From: Dactylorhiza incarnata
Taxonomy: Eukaryota > Streptophyta > Magnoliopsida > Asparagales > Orchidaceae
Direction: 5' to 3'
Length of the DNA: 64,000 bases
NCBI GenBank assembly: GCA_033032865.1
Contig: JAWHQI010000263.1
Span: forward strand, 2,232,001-2,296,000
How positions within the stretch are numbered: position 1 is the first letter of the stretch; each line of letters begins with the position of its first letter. The translations under genes and the position numbers were made by a program. Positions 20,429 through 30,900 of the stretch are shown here, one piece after another. The notes below the pieces were generated by a model. It worked only from the letters and a program-made list of their open reading frames with translations, searched no databases and was not told where the DNA came from.

Positions 20429-21499
20429 TGTACAGCCCTGTATTCGCCGAGTAGGTTCTCGAAGCACAGGAAGTATTTTCGAACATCATTCTTCAAGATA
20501 AACCTAAGCAGGGAGAGAGGAGGGCGAGCTCCTCTCGCCCCCGACGCCCACAACAGCAGGGGGGGCGAGACCCCAGGGGGGCGAGACCCCAGGGGGGCGA
20601 GACGCTAGCGCCGGCGGTAGCGATACCGCCGGGCGCTAGCCCAGCTCTCGCCCAGCCCCAAGGCAAGGGGGGCGAGCTCCTCTCGCTCCCGTCCCCAGCA
20701 GTAGGGGGCGAGACGCTAGCGCCGGCGGTAGCGATACCGCCGGGCGCTAGCCCAGCTCTCGCCCAGCCCCAAGGCAAGGGGGGCGAGCTCCTCTCGCCCC
20801 CGTCCCCAGCAGTAGGGGGCGAGACGCTAGCGCCGACGGTAGCGATACCGTCGGGCGCTAGCCCAGCTCTCGCCCAGCCCCAAGGCAAGGGGGGCGAGCT
20901 CCTCTCGCCCCCGTCCCTAGCAGTAGGGGGCGAGACGCTAGCGCCGGCGGTAGCGATACCGCCGGGCGCTAGCCCAGCTCTCGCCCAGCCCCAGCAGAGG
21001 TAACCCCTCTCACCCACCAGAAAAGGAGGGGGGGGGGGGTTGGTCTGCGTTTAGCATCCCAGAATAGCGGGATTTGGCTATTTGCAGTCCGGTTTTGGCT
21101 ATTTGCAGTCCAGATCCGAGGGTATTTTGGGTATTCTGCAGTCCAGTTTAGGTTATTTGCAGCCCAGATCCGAAAATCCTATAAATAGGACCAAAGGGGC
21201 ACCATTTGGAGGGATCTCTCATCCTAGGCTAGCTCTCTCCTTCTCCATCTCCCTCCCCAAGTCTCTCTAGGGGGTGAGGAGAGGCTCCAGTGGTGCCCAA
21301 GCTTAGTAGTGGCTTGGGAGGGGAAGTTCCAAGGGGACTTCCAGGTATGTGGCGGGACCTCCCCACTAAGCCCTTGGTCCAGTTCTTAGTTCCAACACCT
21401 TCAACCTAGAGCTCTCCCTTGGGGGGAGTAAGGGTTGGTCGCCCCTCAGCCTCGCTGAGGGCCCTGAACTCCACAGAGACCGAGTAGTCGGTTTCAACA
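20429..21499 (+). repeat. 3' LTR of element C
   Basis: 1071 bp, TGTACAGCCC to TTTCAACA, with four hairpin units starting near 20604, 20715, 20826 and 20937, and TATAAATA at 21180. Followed by the target duplication ATAAG at 21500-21504. Relative to the 5' LTR it has an extra CGAGACCCCAGGGGGG block and a longer G-run near 21030. Confidence 0.9.
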
Positions 21500-21504
21500 A
21501 TAAG

Positions 21505-24500
21505 CTCACACTATAATAAAATCAAATTGAATGAATATGAATGATCATCATAATGAACTATCAATCTCATATTATGAATACTTGATATCCCATATTTTTC
21601 AATCTCTAATCATGAGTCATAATTTATCATATAATCAAGTAAAGATCATTTATTTCTATTACATTTAAGTTTTCAAATAATCATATATAATTATCATGTA
21701 AAATCAAAGATCTATTCATCCAATCAATGAATACAATTGGAATAGATACTATTGATTTCAAAATTTATTTTAAGTGCTTTATTTCATGATCATTATGTGA
21801 ATGCATTAAGTCTTGTGCTTACATGTATCTCTTTTTTTATCTAGACACTAGAATCATTCATACACTTATCAAATCAAATCAAAAAGATTAGTTAATTCAT
21901 CTAGTCTATAAAAAGTATATTGGAACCATGTTAAAAATATACAATATCAACTCTTTGTAATATCTTGTATTGAAATTAATTTTGAACAAAATTAACCCAT
22001 CATTGTGTTGACATCAAGAATTAGCATGTAGTATGCAGTGCCTATACTAGTTTTCATTTATGATATCATGCTAGGTCATATTATGATTTGAGTAATTCTT
22101 ACTTTTAAAAATTATTCATGTCTGTTCTAAAAAGTATGTATGAATTACCTCTTTAAAATGGCTTTAAAATTAACTATCTCCATCATAATAAATTAATCAT
22201 GCAACAAAGCAAAAGTTTGTGTCTTAAGTAGGGTTGTCTAGTATGCTTATGATCATATACACTTATTATGTGTCTCACAATAGCGGAGGCGTTGGATTGT
22301 GTGTATTAGAGGTGCTAACATGTAAGTCATGTCTTGTTCTTGACCGGGGAGGGTTCCAATGGGCCTTACGAGGCACTAGAGAGAAAGAGTGTTAGGTTAA
22401 GAGGCCTTTGATGTATGCATATGAGACTCAAATCCCAACCTATGACATGTGTGCAGCTCCTTATGCTCATTCGTCACTTAGTACAGGATTATTGTGTAGA
22501 TATGTATTTGGGGTAGTTTGGTCTTAAGCATTAATATATTATATATATTACATGCACTCTTCATGATTATACATTTCATGCATATTTGGTTTATTGGAAC
22601 ATGCTTATCTTGTATTTTGCATCACTTTTACTATTTCATCTTTTGAGCTTTCATGAATATGGAGAAGACAAGAAATTGAAAAATAACCTTTTTGAACACA
22701 TAAGGCTAAAATTTAAAATCCGCAACTTTTTGATTATTTTTTGATTTCTTTGCTACATTTGATGCCCCCTATCATGACAAACCATAATCACGAAAAATCA
22801 GAACCAAAAAATGTCGAAAGACATGGTTTTAAAGCAAAAGGCATGGTTTTAAAGCGAAAATCAATTCTCGGTTTGATACCGCCCTGCGGAAATTCGTGCC
22901 CTCAACGGTAGGTCTGGTTTCTTTTTAATGTTTATTTTTTACATTTTTCTTATTTTTGCTGTCTTAGGATATTATTATTCTGACTTATTTAACAATGCAT
23001 CACGTGCTTTTCAACAAAATCATTCTATTTCCTTATTTCTCCTTTTGTTATTAAAACCCAAAAATAAAATAGAAAATTACAAAATTAATCAAAATCACAA
23101 AGATATATTTTACCTTCTAATTTTGCATTTCGTTGTATTTTTATAAAAACAAAACCCATAAAACCCAAAATCAACTAAAAATTTACAAAACAATTTCAGA
23201 ACACCAAAATATGTTTTTCTTGCTATTTTTTCTAAATTTTTGTTTTGTGTATGTTGCTTATTTAATATAAAAATAAAAATGATAAACTATATTAAGAATG
23301 TGTAGCATGAGTAGTTTAACATGTAAGGATTGTCTATGATGTGTGATTTGTTATTTTAATCCGTATTGTACATTGCAATGTTTTCTCATGCTATGTAAAT
23401 TATCATAAAAGTATAATGAAAAACCTATGTAGGAATCTTGTGTCTAAAAGCTTAAGTATGCCTCTAAGTATGAATGGTGTTTAATGTTAAACAATTATAC
23501 ACACGATCACATTCTTTGATTCCTACATTTGTATTTAATATTGTTTATGCATATATGCGTAGTGTAGTATTGTAACCAATTGATATGCATGGATAAATTC
23601 CCTACACATAATTATCATGCACCTTGGTAGTTGTACTAGTTTTATATCATGCATTGCTATAAGTGGAAGTGATTTTACCTTGCATTTTGATGATGTTATG
23701 TATATTACATTACATGTTACATGTGTCTTGATTATTGCTTGTGTATACTCTATCAATTCACAAATTGTACACATCATTGTCTTTCATAAACCTTCAAATC
23801 TTCCACTCATGAGAATTGGACTTTAAGTTTGAAATCACATATTTCTACATATTTGAGTAAATGTACTAGATGTTTACGCACGAAGTTTACAATGTCTATA
23901 AAGCTTGAATCTCAAATCATATAACATTGTATTGTTAAATCTTTCTATGGTTATATCTGTCATGCTTATCATACTCAATTATTATTTTGAAATATAAATT
24001 TAAAAAGGAACAAAATTTCTTGGTTTATAATGTAAATCATTATAGTATCAACTTGGATAATCATACAAAATATATTTAATCTATGAACTATAATGATCAA
24101 TATAATCTTCATGATTACTCATTAGACTTTTTCATGCTTATATTTTGATATCCAATGATATACTTAATTTTCATGCCTATGTTTCTTTATGATGTGCTCC
24201 AATATTTACATGATCATTTATATATGTTCTTGATATATGCATTATCATTACATTCATGAATCAAAATAAATTTCATGCTTGCTATATTTCAAAAACTCAA
24301 TAGAATAGATCTTGTGCAATAACTCAATCATCTTCTTATCAAACTGATATCTCTTTATATTTAGTGTTATTATTTTCTAAAGATGTTTCTTTTAAGACCG
24401 CTTAATCTATTTTCCACTGTGTGTTACTCTTATGCTCGATCATAATTAATTTTTAATCCAACAAGTTTTATGTGACATCCTATTTCATTTATACATGAGG

Positions 24501-24990
24501 CAAACTATACTTATTGATAGACACTCACCTCTACCCTCTTTTAATAATACCAAAAGGGGGAGAATTAATTGAAGAACTCTAATAATTTAGGGGGAGTAAA
24601 ATATAACACAATAATATTCAAAGAAAGCATCTATGTAGGGGGGCATTCATATAGGAGATGCATACACTTATTTTTCGATCATGAATATCTTTCAAACAAG
24701 TGGTCCTTAATTAATCTCATGACTATACTCACATCTATCCATTTTTGCTAATAACAAAAGGGGGGAATAAATTGAGAAATCTAATGGAATAGATATCTAG
24801 GGGAAGTAAATTATATATGAGAATACTTATGTAGGGAGAGAGCACATATGAAGGAGCATTCATATAGGAGGAGTATTCATTATATACTTGAATCTATCAC
24901 GCTATATACATGTTCTTCATTCATATCATTTACTGCACTATAAACACAACTCCATTCTAAATTGATTGTATTCTCATTAGAGGATTTGTT
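21505..24990 (+). other. Non-coding 3' half of copia element A
   Basis: AT-rich sequence continuing A after the insertion of C. From about 22690 it matches the region after pol of element B (for example AATCCGCAACTTTTTGATT here and TAATCTGCAACTTTTTGCTT at about 34060). No pol codons are recognisable, so the coding part is deleted. Near 24552 and 24765 there are polypurine-like AAAAGGGGGAGAAT and AAAAGGGGGGAAT motifs, each before ATTGA, as at 35650 in B. Scattered short open frames show no family features. Confidence 0.55.
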
Positions 24991-24995
24991 ATTAT

Positions 24996-25560
24996 CAAAA
25001 TGGGAAGTTTGTTAGAATATGCATTCCACACCTCTTTGATTTGAGAATAACAAATCTCATCATGTATTTGATCAAACTCGTTTTGTGTTTATAGTGTGCA
25101 GGTATAACATGTATGACAGAGTGAAGCGAACAAATTGAACGGGCCGACGATTTGGACAACATTTCTATCTTTGTGTCCTATCGCAGTGCGGTAGCACCTA
25201 CCGCTGGTGGTAGCGTTCAATTTAAGGACGAGTGGCAAAATGCATTTCAAATGAAAACACTGGCGGGAGCAGGGAGGCAAAAATGTACAGAAGTTAGCGC
25301 AGCGCGCTTGCACATAATGTGGCGCGGTAGGTGTTGCCTAAAATTAAGAATGCCAAAAATGAAAAAAAATACGCCTACCATGTCTGCTCGATCTATGTGC
25401 TAATGCTTTCCTTAAAGGATACCGCGTAGCGTAGCACTTACCGCCAGCGGTAGCTCGCAGACTCTATTTAAAGGCCATATTCACTCCTTTCAAGATATTA
25501 GAGTAGGAGAAGGTTGGAAAAGTGAGATAGTTTGTAGAGTATGATCATTATATTAGCTAG
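24996..25560 (+). mobile_element. Polypurine tract and truncated 3' LTR of element A
   Basis: AAAATGGGAAGTT precedes TGTTAGAATATGC at 25010, which matches the LTR starts of B (27452, 35842). The LTR continues through hairpin-forming GCGGTAGCACCTACCGC (about 25190) and TTACCGCCAGCGGTAG (about 25430) and a TATTTAAAGG box near 25464. Similarity to B fades by about 25500-25560, and no CCAACA end is present, so the LTR is truncated. Confidence 0.6.
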
Positions 25561-25866
25561 TGTAACTTCATCTCAAATTGTTTATTCCAGCTCATGTGTT
25601 AATTAGTTAATTTGTTATGTTCCAGTAGAGAGCATAACATGAAGATTTGGTTCAGTGTTAATTTGATATGTTTCTCAATTTTGTTGTTTTGTTTCAGCTG
25701 GTTTGACAATATGACAGTTTCAGCTATTACAATTTTAGTTCTAGTAAAGAACATAACATGTCACATCTGTTGTTTTGTTTCGTTGGTATTAATTTATTTT
25801 CATTATGATTGCATTTTTTGAATAAGTCTTCAATGTTTTAGTGCATGATTTTTTCAAATATTGTAG

Positions 25867-26905
25867 ATGGAAGGGCAATCTGCAGACACGTACTTGAATA
25901 ACATGTGTAATTTCCACATTTAAGAAGTTAGCCCAACCACTTTTGGATGTACTTTTCGAGGACTGAAGGACTTATTAAGGGACGCTTCACTTCTGAACTT
26001 CTTTTTCCTACCTGATTTGCCACAAAATATACCGCTGATATACAAGCTAATGAGACTGTACATGCTCGACAAGCATGCCTTCTTGCTAGGGAGGCATTAT
26101 GTTTAATTCACTGTGAATGAAGTGGTGCTAATTCTCGACCTTCCTAATAGGGGAGATGCGTTTGAATTCAGAAGAGCTTCATACTCTGATGTTACTCATA
26201 GTCACCTGCTCAATGAGCTAAACTAGTTAGCGACTAAAGAAGCATCCCTCGTAGTGGAATTGTGAAGAGTGAATGTACTTGCAAAGTATGTACTTTGCAA
26301 GTTCTTCTTTCTTTTAATGTCGTTAAGATTTTGGAGGCATGGATGAGTTCAGGAGATTCAATTGGCCTAAGGCTGTCCACGAGTTTCTACATTACCAGTT
26401 CGAGCAACTGCATACTTTTAGATCCTCTAGAGAAGAACCAGCTAGCCCGGGTTACCATGAAAGGGTGCTCAATTGTTGTTGTGGTAAAGACTTAATTTAA
26501 ATTTTTTCAGTAATTCATTAAAATATGACACTCACTAATTTATTTCCTTATAGGTTTGGTTCTTCGAGCACACCAATATTCAGGTTTTAGCTAATGATCT
26601 CGCGAGACCCCATTTATGCCGGTGGGTTGCAAAAGGTGGTTTTAGCTTCAAGTTTTGTTCAAATTTGACTAGAAAGTTGATTCTTAAAGATCAGGTAAAT
26701 ATTTTTTTAAACATGTTCCATTAATTATATGTTAGGTGGCTGATAACTAAATATCTTGTATGTAGGTTATGACGACGTTTGCATACATTAGCATGGAGGC
26801 GCAAGAGGTTTTATGTGTTGAAGAGGAGAAGTCCTCTTTTGAGGAGGTGTTGAGATTAAATCTGAAGAAGAACCAAAATAAGAAAGTGAACGAGAAGATG
26901 CAACA
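25867..26905 (+). pseudogene. Decayed plant-mobile-domain/DUF1985-like gene fragment
   Basis: From ATG 25867 one frame runs with only a few stops and carries LKDLLRDASLLNFFFLPDLP, then FTVNEVVLILDLPNRGD. The F-T/V-x-x-E-V-x-x-I-L-x-L-P-x-x-G pattern is seen in plant mobile domain and DUF1985-type proteins found in plant transposons and related host genes. Further exons appear to follow: a WFFEHTNIQVLANDLARPHL block after an intron ending CTTATAG near 26553, and another after an intron with GTAAAT (about 26695) and TGTAG (about 26765). Introns are kept, so this is not a processed copy. Stops at the ends of HI, HYV and LNELN show it is dead. The right end is cut by a minus-strand copia gag. Family assignment is from motif memory only. 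Confidence 0.4.
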
Positions 26906-27132
26906 GACCTGTCACAATATAGTCAAAAATGTCCTCATCAATGGAATTCATATACAACTTAATTCTAGATTTCCATAAGGAAAATTTATTTAAATTACAA
27001 ACACGAGGTCTTGTGGTTGCATAGTTTCTACCTTGTGATGTATTCAAGTTTGTAATATAAACTTTTTCTCAAGGGATTAAGTTCGCAAGGATCTTGTTGA
27101 TCAATGTATTAGCCTTTTTCTGATCAATCTAT
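26906..27132 (-). pseudogene. Start of a copia gag, minus strand
   Basis: Read on the minus strand, an ATG near 27047 opens a frame with NKFSLWKSRIKLYMNSIDED followed by IFDYIVTG, the conserved start of copia gag proteins (consensus roughly F-x-x-W-K-x-x-M/I, then I-D-x-D-x-W/F). It stops matching near 26905, where the host-like fragment begins, so only the gag N-terminus remains. It lies in the right place behind the primer site at 27133. Confidence 0.55.
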
Positions 27133-27451
27133 CTCTGATACCAATTGAAAGAGAAGAAAATCTCCTGAGAAGAACTCTAGGGGGTGATTATAATATTTAA
27201 TTTTTAAAAGGCTCAGCTTCACTGTTTTCACAGATCCACACAACAGTTAAGTTTATATCACTCCCACAATCTAATCACAAGTAATAATCAACACAAGAAA
27301 AAGAAAATACACTGAGAAAATACATAACACAGAAGACACCAAATTTTATAGTGGTTCCCCAAATATTGGGTACGTCCAATCTTTTTCCTTAGTAGGAATC
27401 CACTATCACTAATGCTGAGTCTTTTGATAAAGACTCTTACAACTAGGACTG
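27133..27451 (-). mobile_element. Primer site and LTR end of a minus-strand copia element
   Basis: CTCTGATACCA at 27133-27143 is the complement of TGGTATCAGAG, the tRNA-Met primer site. Read on the minus strand the LTR ends TCTCTTTCA two bases before it. The LTR continues rightward to 27451, where element B is inserted, and resumes at 37017. Its outer end is not certain. Confidence 0.55.
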
Positions 27452-28613
27452 TGTTGGAGCATGCGTTCCACATCTCTTGGTTTGAGAATAACAAATCACA
27501 CAATATATTTGATCTTGCTTGTCGTGTGTTTAAAGTGTGCATGAACTAAATGTACAATACTCCTAAGAGTGCGATGCAAAATGAAGACGAAGCTATGAAT
27601 TTAGGGCTACCGCGGGGCGGTAATAACTACTGCTGACGGTAGAGGTTATGATGACAGAAGACTGGCGGCAGGCATTTTTTTAACGAAGAAGTGACGCGAG
27701 CTAACACAGTGTGTTAGATCTTAGCGCGCACGGTAAGGTCACAATCTCCACGATCTCCATGACATCAGGCACGTTTCTACACGATAGCTAGCGCGGGGCG
27801 GTAGCTCTACCTCTAGCAGTAGCTCTACCTCTAGCGGTAGTTTCCAGAGCCTATATAAGGGATGGATCTCTTTGTTCTATGTTACGACATCTGAAGCCTC
27901 AACTCCAATCTTTCGTGAGAGCCTTCATCGCTGAGTTCCAGAGCACTCCCAACTCCATATTTGAAGATCAAGAGTGAGAAGGAGATTTCCAAACGGTCAA
28001 ACTACAAGAAGGACGCAAGCTTCAACTCTGATGATGTTTATGGCGATTCAATATAGGGAGTTTTTTTATTTTTGAATTTACTTTGTATTCTTCTATTTTA
28101 ACGGTAGTGAATTCACCGCGGTTGTTGGCGACTAGTCCTTGCGAGGTTTAAGGGGAATTCACCATGGTGTTTGTGGCGACTAGGTCTAGGTGTAAATCTA
28201 GGAGAGGCTAAATGTCGTATCTTGGATAAGATAGGATATAGCCAGCCTGTCCTTGAGAGAAGGACAGTGAAGAAACAAAAAGCAATTTTTCTTATCGCCT
28301 CAATTTCAAGCGGTATTAAAATTATTATCTTTTTAATTATCTTTTGAAATGAAATCATTTTTTTCATCTTCTCTAAATTTCTAGGATTTTATTTCATACA
28401 AGAATTTTTAAGAAAAATCACTTTGACACATTTTTCGAAAGGTTTTAAAATTCTGAAGAGCTAGAGCCGAGCGGTAACTACTAACGCTGGCGGTAGTAAT
28501 AGAAATAAATATTTATCTCTCTCAACATTATTCTCAGAAAAAATTTCAAACCTTTATTTAAAATTCGTAAAGCCCTAATTCACCCCACTCTAAGGGCGCC
28601 ATAAGATCCAACA
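27452..28613 (+). repeat. 5' LTR of element B
   Basis: TGTTGGAGCATGC to GATCCAACA. A TATATAAGG box lies at about 27853. Hairpin-forming GGCGGTA/TACCGC-type motifs occur near 27610, 27790 and 28465. No gene. Confidence 0.85.
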
Positions 28614-28615
28614 CT

Positions 28616-28627
28616 TGGTATCAGAGC
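28616..28627 (+). promoter_or_regulatory. Primer-binding site of B (tRNA-Met)
   Basis: TGGTATCAGAGC two bases after the LTR end is the standard plant copia primer site complementary to initiator tRNA-Met. Confidence 0.85.
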
Positions 28628-28663
28628 ATATGTTATTCCAAAACGGTTTCACAACCGGGAATA

Positions 28664-29980
28664 ATGGCGCACCATGATCATACTTTTCATGAGGCTCAAG
28701 TGATTAGTGGACCACCTTTATTCACCGGTTTTGATTATAATTATTGGAAAACTAGAATGCGGTGATTTTTAATTGCGTTAGATATAGATGTTTGAGGTAT
28801 GGTAGAAGAATGCTACTCTCTACCAACAGTTGTTTTGGAGAAGTTACTATGGAAAAACCAAAAGACAAATGAGATGATAACGATAAGTTGAGAAGTAAGA
28901 ATAACGCTAAAGCTATGAATGCTTTATTTTGTGTTTTGGATAGAACTGAATTTAATCGAACTTATGTTTGTGAAACTGCTTATGATATATGGAATTTATT
29001 ATCAATTACGCATGAAGATACTTCACGGGTCAAGGATTCAAAGCTCTTCCAATTAGAATCCGAGTACGAGAAAATTCGGATGGAGGCAGATGAAGATATT
29101 GATTCCATGTACACAAGGTTCACCAAAATTATCAACGACTCAAATGTGCTTGGAAAGACTTTCTCCAATGGCAATTTGTTGAGGAAAATCCTCCAGTCTC
29201 TCCCTCCAAAGTTCAATCCAAAGGTGACGGCCATCTCAGAGTCACATGTTCTAAAGAAGCTCCAAATCGAGTGTTCATTGGGAATCTCAAAAGCCATGAG
29301 GTTGAACTAAATATTCAACAACACGAGTATAACATGGAGCCAAAGAAGAAGACCTTGACGCTGAAATAAAAAAAAAGGAGGCCAATGGCGATGATGATGA
29401 TGAAGAAGACTGATGCAACACGCCCAGGACCGCCCCGCCCTGGCACTGGAGTCACACCAGACCAGAAGAAACACGTTCTGGCATGCACCGCCGGGATGCA
29501 GCCCAAGCACCCCAACCCATCAGTTGGTGATAAGGCCTGTTAGGAGAGGTTCTTATCAAGGGGGCTGGGTTCGAGACCCCGCCTCAACATCCTGCCGCGC
29601 TGAGAACAGGTGAGGAGATGGGTTGGGGTACGTGCTTAGGCTGCAGCCCGACGGTGCGTGCCAGAACGTGTTTCTTCTGGTCTGGTGTGACTCCAGTTCC
29701 AGGGCGGGGCGGTCATGGGCGTGCTGCATCAAAGACGATGAGAGCCTTTTTATGAAGAAGTTCAAAAGATTCATAAAGAATCTGAAAAAGAGAAACACCT
29801 TTTAGAAATACTTCATCAAGAAGGGATCTTCATCGAAGAAAGGAAAAGGTAGTGACGACGACAATGAAAAATAGCCACCACCGGAGTGTTGTCATTGCAG
29901 AAAGACCGGACACATCCGGAGCCAGTGTCCAAAATATCTGAAAGAGCAAAAAGAAAAGTGACACAAGAGCAAGGAGAAAA
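28664..29980 (+). pseudogene. Gag of element B, broken and split by a MITE
   Basis: ATG 28664 starts a gag with PPLFTGFDYNYWKTRMR, then an early TGA. At 28888-29310 a long open stretch carries the copia gag (UBN2-type) domain with AYDIWNLLSITHED and LLRKILQSLPPKFNPKV. A 321-bp transposon lies at 29411-29731. Beyond it the frame resumes with FMKKFKRFIKN and a zinc knuckle, CHCRKTGHIRSQC, at about 29889-29930, which would bind RNA during packaging. An acidic Ser-rich tail follows to about 30140. Several stops and shifts make it non-functional. Confidence 0.8.
29411..29731. mobile_element. 321-bp inverted-repeat transposon (MITE-like) in the gag of B
   Basis: The two arms, about 29411-29523 and 29617-29731, are inverted copies at roughly nine in ten positions, starting TGATGCAACACGCCCA and, from the other end, TGATGCAGCACGCCCA. 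AAGAC at 29406-29410 and 29732-29736 is a perfect 5-bp target duplication. The central 95 bases contain GGGTTCGAGACCCC, which resembles a polymerase III B box. TG/CA ends and a 5-bp duplication are LTR-like, but the long inverted arms fit a foldback or MITE element. It encodes no protein. Superfamily unknown. Confidence 0.8.
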
Positions 29981-30140
29981 AGAAAGTACTAATGGCAGCT
30001 ACATGGGACTCCTCCTCCGAGGAATCAGGCGGCTCATCATCCAGCGATGAAAAAGAGGCCAACATGTGCCTCATAGCAAAGAGCAACACGCCATCCGATG
30101 ATGAATGCAATGTCCAAAGCGACATTGAGGTACCTCCTCC

Positions 30141-30900
30141 CACTTCTGATGATTTATATACTGAGTATTTGCAAACTTGCAATTCTTTTGATAAAAGATT
30201 AAAGATATTGACATCCTTAAATTTGAAAATAAACTTTTGTTAAAAGAAAACAAAAAATTATCTAAACTATTCGGGAAAGAGAACGTATCTTGGCAAGAGT
30301 GAAATGACTCCTTGGTAAGAGTGAAAAACTTGTAGAAGCTCTTGCTAAGTCCCACTCAACTATTGAATTTCTTGCTAAGGAAAAATGGGAGTTAGAAAGA
30401 ATTTTAAAGACCACTCTTTCTCAAATAGAAGAAGGAAAGAAAACTTTGTGAATCGGTGCGTTATGTTAGTAACGGAAAACACTGCTCTTAAAGCCCGAAT
30501 TCATGATTTAAACATAGCCATTAAAAAAATCGGAGTTGGCCAAAGGTCGCTTGACATGATCTTTTGCCAACTAATACCATGGTAGTGCAAAATATGGGCT
30601 TGGTTATGTTTCTGGGAGCAATCGCACAACGGTAATTATTACCGCCGGCGGTAGTAGTAAACCTAGAAAACATAATTCTTATAATAAAAATTTAATTCAA
30701 AAGTTTGTTGTTACCTCATCTTCCTGCAAGAGTTTACACAGAACTCCGAAAAAGGTCTCAACCCATTTTATTTTGTGTGCCAAATGTTATGTATTTAGAC
30801 ACACGACAGACTCTTGTAGGAAGAAGGGACAAAGTGCTGTAAAATAAATCTGGGTGCCTAAGGTTTCCAGCTATTCTATGGGAGGAACCTCTTGGGTATC
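30141..30900 (+). pseudogene. Decayed region between gag and protease of B
   Basis: Lys/Glu-rich codons predicted to form a coiled coil are interrupted by many stops. Near 30755-30830 a cysteine motif (CAKCYVFRHTTDSC) follows, a second zinc-knuckle-like stretch at the gag-pol border. A GGCGGTAG hairpin motif lies at about 30635-30655. Confidence 0.55.

Larger units (their letters stand above)
6089..21499 (+). mobile_element. Element C: Ty3/gypsy, Tat-like, coding region lost, holding element D
   Basis: Two LTRs (6089-7137 and 20429-21499), a primer-binding site for tRNA-Phe at 7142 and a polypurine tract at about 20413-20428 define the element, flanked by ATAAG duplications. Between them remain only the start of gag, the inserted element D, a non-coding 3' region and a 78-bp tandem array. 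Its polypurine tract (AAAGAGCGGGGATTG), LTR ends (TGTACA and TTCAACA) and primer site are the same as those of F, so it belongs to the same Tat-like group. Without D it is about 4.9 kb and has no recognisable protease, RT or integrase. It may be a deletion derivative or a non-autonomous partner that used enzymes made by relatives of F. Confidence 0.85.

Noticed and set aside
29411..29731. Cassandra-type TRIM or solo LTR
   Set aside because: TG/CA ends and a 5-bp duplication fit, but the body consists of two inverted arms and I see no 5S-like sequence.
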